Assembly (NCBI RefSeq): GCF_031458135.1
Contig: NZ_JAVDXW010000001.1
Location: forward strand, 1,178,001-1,242,000
From: Haloactinomyces albus
GTDB taxonomy: Bacteria; Actinomycetota; Actinomycetes; Mycobacteriales; Pseudonocardiaceae
Length of the DNA stretch: 64,000 nucleotides
Direction: 5' to 3'
This document shows, piece after piece, positions 58,050 through 64,000 of the stretch. Below the pieces are notes generated by a model. That model worked only from the letters and a program-made list of their open reading frames with translations, searched no databases and was not told the DNA's origin. Made by a program: the position numbers and the translations under genes. Position 1 is the stretch's first letter; each line of letters opens with the position of its first letter.

Positions 58050-59150
58050 ATGCGCGCTGCCGTGCACACCGCCTCGAACGAACCGCTGCGGATCGAGGAG
58101 CTGACCGACCCGCGCCCCCGCACGGGCGAAGTGGCCATCGATGTCACCTCATGTGGCGCGTGCCATTCGGACCTGCACGTCCTCAAGGGCGAACTGCCCT
58201 TTCCCACCCCCGGAGTGCTCGGCCACGAGGTTGCGGGAGTGGTCTCCGAAGTCGGGCCGGAAGTAACCGATCTGTCCGTCGGCGACCGGGTGGTCACCAG
58301 CTTCATCATGCCCTGTGGTCGGTGCGCCCAGTGCGCAAGCGGCAACGAGGAGATCTGCCTGGACTTCTTCGCCTACAACCGGGCCAAGGGCCTGCTCTAC
58401 GACGGCGACACCCGCCTGTACCGCCCGGGAGGAGACCCGGTGTGGATGTACTCGATGGGCGGCCTGGCAGAACGCTCGGTCACCCCGGCGACCTCGGTAT
58501 ACCGGGTGCCCGACGGCGTGGAACTGGCCGACGTCGCCTCGGTGGGCTGCTCCACGATGACCGCCTACGGAGCGCTGCGGCATGCGGCGGATGTGCGGGT
58601 GGGCGACACCGTGGCCGTGGTCGCCGCGGGCGGCGTGGGCTCGGCGTTGATCCAGCTCGCCTCGGTGTTCGGTGCTTCCGAGATCATCGCCGTGGACATC
58701 GGCGAGGAGAAACTGGCAGGAGCCCGCAAACTCGGCGCCACCAGCACGGTCAACTCCGCCGAGGTGGATGCGGCCGCCGCCGTCCGTGAGATCACCGGGG
58801 GACGCGGAGTCGACGTGGCCTTCGAAGCGCTCGGCGGGGAGAAGACCTTCGACATCGCCCGGGATTCGGTGGTCGAGGGCGGGCAGGTCGTGGTGGTGGG
58901 GATCGCCCCGTCGGGCACCACCGGCAAGATCGACCTGGGCACCATCGCCCGGAAGAAACTGCAGGTCAAAGGCTCCTACGGCGCCAAACCCCGGCGGGAC
59001 ATGCCGATCCTGCTCGATCTCGTGGCGCGAGGCCTGCTCCGCCCGCAGGACTCGATCAGCCGGCGGTACGGCTTCGACCGGGTGCAGGAGGCCTACGACG
59101 CACTCGACCGGGGAGAGATCCAGGGCCGCGCCGTGATCACCATGGAATAA
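58050..59150 (+). CDS. Zinc-dependent alcohol dehydrogenase (MDR family)
   Basis: 366 aa. Catalytic zinc ligands: Cys in TSCGACHSDLH, GHEVAGVV, and the third Cys in VGCSTMTAYG; structural zinc CGRCAQCASGNEEIC (four Cys). NAD(P) loop AAGGVGSALIQLA. ATG 58050 has AGGAGAG about 5 nt upstream. Substrate unknown; the length and cysteine pattern fit the Zn-alcohol dehydrogenase group using NAD. It lies divergent from the vapBC pair and may share its promoter region. Confidence 0.9.
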   Translation: MRAAVHTASNEPLRIEELTDPRPRTGEVAIDVTSCGACHSDLHVLKGELPFPTPGVLGHEVAGVVSEVGPEVTDLSVGDRVVTSFIMPCGRCAQCASGNEEICLDFFAYNRAKGLLYDGDTRLYRPGGDPVWMYSMGGLAERSVTPATSVYRVPDGVELADVASVGCSTMTAYGALRHAADVRVGDTVAVVAAGGVGSALIQLASVFGASEIIAVDIGEEKLAGARKLGATSTVNSAEVDAAAAVREITGGRGVDVAFEALGGEKTFDIARDSVVEGGQVVVVGIAPSGTTGKIDLGTIARKKLQVKGSYGAKPRRDMPILLDLVARGLLRPQDSISRRYGFDRVQEAYDALDRGEIQGRAVITME

Positions 59151-59164
59151 CCCCTGCACAGCGC

Positions 59165-59397
59165 TCAGTCCAGGGGGTGGTGCCAGCGGAGTCCCGGGTA
59201 GCGTGCGAACCCCCGGTCGGCGGTGATCCACTCGCAGCCGTGCTCGATGGCGATGGCCGCGAGGTAGGCATCCGGGACGAGGTTGCCCTTGGCGTCGGAC
59301 CGTTGAGCACCTCTTCCAACCAACGGGCATATGCGGGTTGATCCGGCAGGGCAACGTTCTGCGCGTTCAGCAGGACGTTGACATCGCACGCGATCAC
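59165..59397 (-). pseudogene. vapC (PIN-domain) pseudogene with internal deletion and frameshift
   Basis: From ATG 59397 the frame reads a normal PIN start, MIACDVNVLLNAQ then YARWLEEVLNG (catalytic Asp5). After about 37 codons it switches to a second frame that reads AKGNLVPDAYLAAIAIEHG, then EWITADRGFARYPGLRWHHP, the normal end of this VapC group, stopping at 59165. The middle about 50-60 residues with the second conserved acid are missing and the two parts are out of frame. Intact members are about 130 residues. The toxin is therefore dead, while its antitoxin gene is complete. Confidence 0.8.
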
Positions 59398-59648
59398 TCT
59401 TCGTTCTCCAGCAATTCGAGCAGGGCCGCGTTGTTCGTCAGATCCACTCCCGGTTTGGGCTCTCCGAGATCGAAGGTGGGCAGCGTGAAGCGCGGAACCT
59501 CCCGAGTTGCCGCCTGGGAACGGCGAAGCTCCGCAAAGCGCACATCCTCTTCGATCAGTGCGCTGACGGTTGTGTGTTCCGCTGCCGCGCGCCTTTTGAG
59601 CTCATCGAGCAAATCCTCGTCGATCGTGATCGTTGTTCTCGCATTCAT
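59394..59648 (-). CDS. VapB antitoxin, ribbon-helix-helix type (partner broken)
   Basis: 84 aa. RHH start ARTTITIDEDLLDELKRRAA then HTTVSALIEEDVRFAELRR; the C-terminal part (PRFTLPTFDLGEPKPGVDLT, NAALLELLENEE) is the toxin-binding tail typical of this VapB group. ATG 59648; the ATGA overlap with the vapC pseudogene start is preserved. The antitoxin could still act on other VapC proteins or simply be a relic. Confidence 0.85.
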   Translation of the reverse strand: MNARTTITIDEDLLDELKRRAAAEHTTVSALIEEDVRFAELRRSQAATREVPRFTLPTFDLGEPKPGVDLTNNAALLELLENEE

Positions 59649-59703
59649 GCATACGAACATACGATCGACGCATCATGATGCACCACGCTCGAACGAGCGA
59701 ACC

Positions 59704-60180
59704 TCAGTTCTGCGGTGGGTGGCCGGGAGGGTGTCCGAGCTGGTCGGCGAGGCGTCCCTCGCGCATGCGGGTGGCAACGTCGCGACGTAGGTAGAGCATG
59801 TAGCCCCAGACCGCGGCGAAGATCAACCCCATCACGCCGATGGCCGGATGCACGACGAAGCAGGCGATCAGCCCGGCCTGCAGGGCCAGCGCCAACCCCA
59901 GCCCCCACGGCCGCCGTTGCACGAACGCCACCAGCAGGTTCAGCACAGCCAGCACCGCGACGACGACGAACCCGATGCTGGAGACACCGGCACCGAGCTG
60001 CCACACCACCGGCAGGGCCAACCCGAACACGATGAACTCCAGGACCAGCGTGCCCGCCATGACCCCCCGGAGTCCCTTCCACGGGTCGCGCACGTCCGGA
60101 GGCGGTGTCGGCAAACCACGGTCCTGTCGAGGAGCACCACCGTCGTCCTGCGGTCCGGGCTCGCTCGCGGAGGCGTTCAT
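59704..60180 (-). CDS. DUF4233 membrane protein
   Basis: 158 aa. About 30 polar residues, then four hydrophobic helices (GVMAGTLVLEFIVFGLALPV; VSSIGFVVVAVLAVLNLLVA; WGLGLALALQAGLIACFVV; IGVMGLIFAAVWGYMLYLRR). The RDPWKGLRGVMAGTLVLE start is the DUF4233 mark. Function unknown, but it is nearly always downstream of folC in actinobacteria (Rv2446c); here its ATG overlaps the folC stop by 4 bp. Confidence 0.88.
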   Translation of the reverse strand: MNASASEPGPQDDGGAPRQDRGLPTPPPDVRDPWKGLRGVMAGTLVLEFIVFGLALPVVWQLGAGVSSIGFVVVAVLAVLNLLVAFVQRRPWGLGLALALQAGLIACFVVHPAIGVMGLIFAAVWGYMLYLRRDVATRMREGRLADQLGHPPGHPPQN

Positions 60181-61544
60181 GCCGGTTCCTTGCCGAACAA
60201 GGCCCGGCCCTCACCTGCGGTGACCACCGACCCGGTGATCACCACGCCGCCACCGGAGATCGCCTCGCCGGGGTCGGAGGTTTCCTCGGCCATGCCGATC
60301 GCCGATTCCACCGCGTCGTCGAGTCGAGGCTCGACGCCGATCCTCTCCTGACCGAACACTTCCGCAGCCAGCCCCGCCAGCTCGTCCGGGTCCATCGCGC
60401 GCGGCGACGAGTTCCTCGTGATCACCAGTTCCTCGACGACGGGTTCCAGTTCGGCCAGGATCCCGCGTGCGTCCTTGTCCGCCATGACACTGACCACGGC
60501 GACCAGTCGCCGGAAGGAGAATTCCGAAGTCAGCGCATCCGCCAGCGCCCGCGCGCCATGAGGGTTGTGCGCGGCGTCCACGAGGACCGAGGGAGCGGCC
60601 CGCACCCGCTCGAGCCTGCCGGGGGTGATGACCCCGGCGAAGGCTTCCCCGATCGTGTCGGCATCGAGATGGTGCTCGGCTCCCGCGCCGAAGAATGCCT
60701 CCACAGTGGCCAGTGCCAGTGCCGCGTTGCGGGCCTGGTGCTCACCGTGCAGGGGCAGGAAGACCTCGTCGTAGATACCGCTCAGGCCCTGCAGGCGCAG
60801 CATCTGGCCGCCGACGGCCACGGTGCGTTCCAGTACCCCGAACTCGTGTCCCTCCCGGGCCACGGTGGCCCCGACCTCGGCGATCCGCTCCATGATCACC
60901 CGCTCCGCCTCGGCGGGCTGGGAAGCGAGCACCACCACCGAGTCCGGTTTGATGACGCCGGCCTTCTCGGCCGCGATCCCGGCGATGTCCGAGCCGAGAT
61001 ACTCGGCGTGGTCCACCGAGACCGGGCACAGCACCGCCACCTGAGCATCGGCGACATTGGTGGCATCCCAGCTGCCACCGAGTCCGACCTCCAGCACGGC
61101 GGCCTCGACCGGAGCTTCGGCGAACGCCGCCAGCGCCATCCCGGTCAGCACCTCGAACTTGCTCATCGCGATCTCGCTGCGCGAGTCCACGATGGAAACA
61201 TAGGGGGCGACGTCGCGGTAGGCCTCGACATATCCGGACGGGCTGATCGGCCCACCGTCGATGCTGATGCGCTCGGTGGCCATCTGCAGATGTGGGCTGG
61301 TGTAGCGGCCGACGCGCAGACCGCGACGACTCAGCAGGGCATCGACCATGCGGGAGGTGGAGGACTTGCCGTTGGTTCCGGCCACGTGCACGACGGGATA
61401 GCCGCGCTGCGGCTCGGCCAGCAGGTCCGTCAGCGCACGGATGCGCTCCAGCGACGGTTCGATCTTGGTCTCGGGCCAGCGCTCGTTCAGCTCGGCTTCG
61501 ACCACCCGCAGTTCCTGCAGTGCACCGGAATCGGTGTCGGGCAC
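60177..61544 (-). CDS. folC: Folylpolyglutamate synthase / dihydrofolate synthase
   Basis: 455 aa. It adds glutamate to folates (and probably joins glutamate to dihydropteroate). P-loop VVHVAGTNGKSSTSRMVDAL (AGTNGKGS-like), YTSPHL, the SVDHAEYLG metal-binding His and VDAAHNPHGARA are intact. The GTG at 61544 follows GGGGAG by 7 nt and is chosen over upstream starts at 61562 and 61589. Downstream of valS, as in most actinobacteria. Confidence 0.94.
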   Translation of the reverse strand: MPDTDSGALQELRVVEAELNERWPETKIEPSLERIRALTDLLAEPQRGYPVVHVAGTNGKSSTSRMVDALLSRRGLRVGRYTSPHLQMATERISIDGGPISPSGYVEAYRDVAPYVSIVDSRSEIAMSKFEVLTGMALAAFAEAPVEAAVLEVGLGGSWDATNVADAQVAVLCPVSVDHAEYLGSDIAGIAAEKAGVIKPDSVVVLASQPAEAERVIMERIAEVGATVAREGHEFGVLERTVAVGGQMLRLQGLSGIYDEVFLPLHGEHQARNAALALATVEAFFGAGAEHHLDADTIGEAFAGVITPGRLERVRAAPSVLVDAAHNPHGARALADALTSEFSFRRLVAVVSVMADKDARGILAELEPVVEELVITRNSSPRAMDPDELAGLAAEVFGQERIGVEPRLDDAVESAIGMAEETSDPGEAISGGGVVITGSVVTAGEGRALFGKEPA

Positions 61545-61642
61545 GTGTTCACTCCCCTGCACACGAACATCTTGACGACGTGGCTGCAAGTCTACGTCGA
61601 CGCTGCTCTGCGGCCTGCACCGCCCGACGGCCTGCGGGCAGG

Positions 61643-61689
61643 GTGAACGGAACTTCCGGTCACCTGGCAGGGACGAAAGTTCCGTTCAC
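61643..61689. repeat. Inverted repeat element between folC and valS
   Basis: GTGAACGGAACTT (61643-61655) and its exact reverse complement (61677-61689) surround a 21-nt loop. It can act as a terminator for valS. The wording resembles an intergenic repeat I recall from Pseudonocardiales genomes (not checked here). Confidence 0.55.
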
Positions 61690-61701
61690 GCACAGCGCCG
61701 C

Positions 61702-61758
61702 ACGCCTGCGGCAGGGCCGCACGCCTGCGGCAACGCCTCACGCCTGCGGCAGCGACTC
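61702..61758. repeat. Tandem 19-bp repeat crossing the valS stop codon
   Basis: ACGCCTGCGGCA begins at 61702, 61721 and 61740, exactly 19 bp apart. The third copy contains the end of valS (stop 61738-61740), so the last codons of the gene have been copied downstream. Confidence 0.6.
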
Positions 61759-64000
61759 CAGCCGCGCATTGATGCGCTCGATGTCGGCCTGAGCGGCCTC
61801 TCGCCGCGACCGGACCTTGTCGACCACCTCGGCCGGGGCCTTGTCGGTGAACGACGGGTTGTTGAGCTTCTTGTCCGTTCCCTCCAGCTCCTTTTCCGCC
61901 GTCGCGAGGTCCTTGCTCAGGCGCTTGCGCTCCGCCTCGACGTCGATGGCACCGGACAGGTCGAGTTCGACGGTCACATCCCCCGCGGCGAGCCCCACCT
62001 CGAGGGCGGCCGAGGCGATGAATCCCTCGCCCGGTTCGGTGATCTTGGCCAGGGTCCGCACCGCAGGGACGTGCTCGGGCAGGCTCGCGGCCTCGATCCC
62101 GTCGAGGTTGGCCGAGACCTTCTGCCCCGGTTTCAGGCCCTGGTCCGAGCGGAACCGGCGAATCTCGGTGATCAGCTTCTGCACCGAGGCGATCCGCTCG
62201 GCGGCTCCCTCGTCCGGCTGCCCCCCGACCGGGCTCGGCCAGTCCGCGACGACCACGGACTCCCGCCCGGTCAGCGTCGTCCACAGCACTTCGGTCACGA
62301 ACGGGATCGTCGGGTGCAGCAGCCGCAGCAGCACATCGAGGACGTAACCGAGCACCGCACGAGTGGTCTCGGCTCGCTGCCCGCCCGCATCGAGCTGCAC
62401 CTTCGACAGCTCCACGTACCAGTCGCAGAACTCGTCCCAGGTGAAGTGGTACAGCGCCTCGGTGGACTTGGCGAACTGGAAGTCCTCCATCAGTTCGTCC
62501 ACCTCCGCCACCACGGCATCGGTGCGGTCCAGGATCCAGCGATCGGCATCGGTCAACGTCGCCCGGTCCGGCAGCACATCCGGCACGTAGGCGTTCTTGC
62601 CCAGCACGAACTTGGTGGCGTTGAACAGCTTCGTGACGAAGCTGCGCGAGCCCGCGACCCAGTCCTCGCTCATCGGCACGTCGGTCCCCGGATTGGCTCC
62701 GCGGGCGAAGGTGAACCGCAGCGCATCGGTGCCGTAATCGTCCATCCACTGCAGCGGATCGACGGTGTTGCCCGCCGACTTCGACATCTTCTTGCCGTGC
62801 GGGTCCCGCACCATGCCGTGCAGGGCGATGACGTTGAACGGCACGGCATCGGCGGCGTCGCGATCCTGCATCGCGTAGAGCCCGAGCATCATCATCCGGG
62901 CCACCCAGAAGAACAGGATGTCGTAGCCGGTGACCAGCACGCTGGTCGGATAGAACTTGCGCAGGTCGGCGGTGTCGTCCGGCCAGCCCATCGTGGAGAA
63001 CGGCCACAGGCCCGAGGAGAACCACGTGTCGAGCACGTCCTCGTCCTGGCGCCAGCCGGCACCGCTCGGCGGTTCCTCGTCCGGGCCGACGCAGACGACC
63101 TGCCCCTCCGGCCCGTACCAGACGGGGATGCGGTGCCCCCACCACATCTGCCGCGAGATCGCCCAGTCGTGCAGGTTGTCGATCCAGTCGAAGTAGCGCT
63201 TGGCCATCTCCGGCGGGTGCACCGCGACACGGCCGTCGCGCACGGCGTCCCCGGCAGCCTGGGCCAGGGGAGCGACCTTGACGAACCACTGCAGCGACAG
63301 GCGCGGTTCGATCGGCTCCTTGGAACGGGAACTGTGCCCGACGCTGTGCACGTAGGGGCGCTTCTCGGCCACGATACGGCCCTGCGCACGCAGCGCCTCC
63401 CGCACAGCCACGCGCGCCTCGTAGCGGTCCATGCCGTCGAACTCGGTGCCGGTGCCCGCGATCCGGGCGGTCTCGTCCATGATCGTGAGCATCGGCAGGT
63501 CGTGGCGCCTGCCGATCTCGAAGTCGTTGGGATCGTGCGCCGGAGTCACCTTCACCGCACCACTGCCGAACTCGGGATCGACGTGCGAGTCGGCGACGAT
63601 CGGAATCGTGCGCCCGGTCAGCGGCAGCTCGATCTCGGTACCGACCAGGTGCCGGTAGCGGTCGTCATCGGGATGCACCGCCACGGCGGTGTCGCCGAGC
63701 ATCGTCTCGAGCCGGGTGGTGGCCACCTCGATCGCGTTCTCGCCGTCGCCGTAGCGCATGGAGACGAGCTCGCCCTCGACCTCCTTGTGCTCGACCTCGA
63801 TGTCCGAGATCGCCGAGCGCATCTCCGGCGACCAGTTGACCAACCATTCGGCCTGGTAGATCAGGCCGTCGTCGTAGAGCTTCTTGAAGATCGTCCGGAC
63901 GGCGCGCGAGAGTCCCTCGTCCATGGTGAAGCGCTCGCGGGTCCAGTCCACGCTGTCACCCAGGCGACGCATCTGCGACAGGATCGCGCCGCCGTGCTGC
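61738..64000 (-). CDS. valS: Valyl-tRNA synthetase (5' end outside window)
   Basis: The frame is open through the right edge (about 753 residues present). It attaches valine to tRNA-Val. Present: editing (CP1) domain with [19 protein letters not shown], class I signature [17 protein letters not shown] (KMSKS), the anticodon-binding domain and the C-terminal coiled coil (about the last 65 residues, [20 protein letters not shown]). The N-terminal HIGH motif is beyond 64000. A start ATG at 63972 would be internal and is rejected. The 3' end sits in a 19-bp tandem repeat. Confidence 0.96.
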   Translation of the reverse strand, partial: QHGGAILSQMRRLGDSVDWTRERFTMDEGLSRAVRTIFKKLYDDGLIYQAEWLVNWSPEMRSAISDIEVEHKEVEGELVSMRYGDGENAIEVATTRLETMLGDTAVAVHPDDDRYRHLVGTEIELPLTGRTIPIVADSHVDPEFGSGAVKVTPAHDPNDFEIGRRHDLPMLTIMDETARIAGTGTEFDGMDRYEARVAVREALRAQGRIVAEKRPYVHSVGHSSRSKEPIEPRLSLQWFVKVAPLAQAAGDAVRDGRVAVHPPEMAKRYFDWIDNLHDWAISRQMWWGHRIPVWYGPEGQVVCVGPDEEPPSGAGWRQDEDVLDTWFSSGLWPFSTMGWPDDTADLRKFYPTSVLVTGYDILFFWVARMMMLGLYAMQDRDAADAVPFNVIALHGMVRDPHGKKMSKSAGNTVDPLQWMDDYGTDALRFTFARGANPGTDVPMSEDWVAGSRSFVTKLFNATKFVLGKNAYVPDVLPDRATLTDADRWILDRTDAVVAEVDELMEDFQFAKSTEALYHFTWDEFCDWYVELSKVQLDAGGQRAETTRAVLGYVLDVLLRLLHPTIPFVTEVLWTTLTGRESVVVADWPSPVGGQPDEGAAERIASVQKLITEIRRFRSDQGLKPGQKVSANLDGIEAASLPEHVPAVRTLAKITEPGEGFIASAALEVGLAAGDVTVELDLSGAIDVEAERKRLSKDLATAEKELEGTDKKLNNPSFTDKAPAEVVDKVRSRREAAQADIERINARLESLPQA

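Overview
The window is GC-rich, densely packed chromosomal DNA from an actinobacterium, most likely of the order Pseudonocardiales (Actinopolyspora/Saccharopolyspora-like; this is inferred from gene order and protein families, not proved). GTG starts, 4-base stop/start overlaps (ATGA/GTGA) and strong GC-rich hairpin terminators are frequent. From lepA to valS the backbone follows the Mycobacterium tuberculosis Rv2404c-Rv2448c order (lepA, rpsT, holA, comEC, comEA, degV, gpgP, rsfS, nadD, proA, proB, obgE, rpmA, rplU, rne, ndk, DUF4233, folC, valS), with lineage-specific insertions between the backbone genes. No tRNA, rRNA, CRISPR array, IS element or prophage was seen.

Layout. 1-10.5 kb is accessory: a giant three-module ADP-ribosylglycohydrolase (cut by the left edge), a secreted subtilisin-like protease with a PKD domain, a large LuxR-family ATPase regulator, an enoyl-CoA hydratase-like protein, and a barstar gene whose RNase partner has been reduced to a signal-anchor stub. 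10.6-15.4 kb is a leftward valine-catabolism operon (mmsA, acyl-CoA dehydrogenase, 3-hydroxyisobutyryl-CoA hydrolase, mmsB). 15.6-17.7 kb has a GNAT, a MOSC protein, a vapC fossil and a DUF309 protein. 17.9-20.8 kb is the glyoxylate-shunt gene aceA, divergent from its probable regulator ramB. 20.9-30 kb has lepA, a DHA2 transporter, a VOC protein, a degraded toxin-antitoxin pair, a cold-shock gene, an ABC exporter, and an SPFH protein with a ribbon-helix-helix partner.

30-40.8 kb carries rpsT, holA, thrC under a SAM-I riboswitch, comEC/comEA, degV, gpgP, rsfS, nadD and proA. 40.9-43.7 kb is an insertion with a RecQ helicase fused to a phosphoribosyltransferase domain and a mazEF-type pair. 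43.7-49.4 kb has proB, obgE, rpmA, rplU and a DUF6230/DUF6114/secreted-protein cassette. 49.7-64 kb has RNase E, a DUF2344/radical-SAM pair, a GNAT, ndk, an intact vapBC, a zinc alcohol dehydrogenase, a vapB next to an internally deleted vapC, DUF4233, folC and valS (cut by the right edge).

Most striking features: (1) a SAM-I riboswitch directly in front of threonine synthase, where P1 abuts the ribosome binding site; (2) toxin decay with retention of the antidote at three loci (RNase stub/barstar, 49-aa toxin tail/RHH antitoxin, deleted VapC/VapB), plus a fourth vapC fossil with no antitoxin left; (3) a triple ADP-ribosylglycohydrolase whose third module has lost its metal-binding acids; (4) a RecQ-PRTase fusion.
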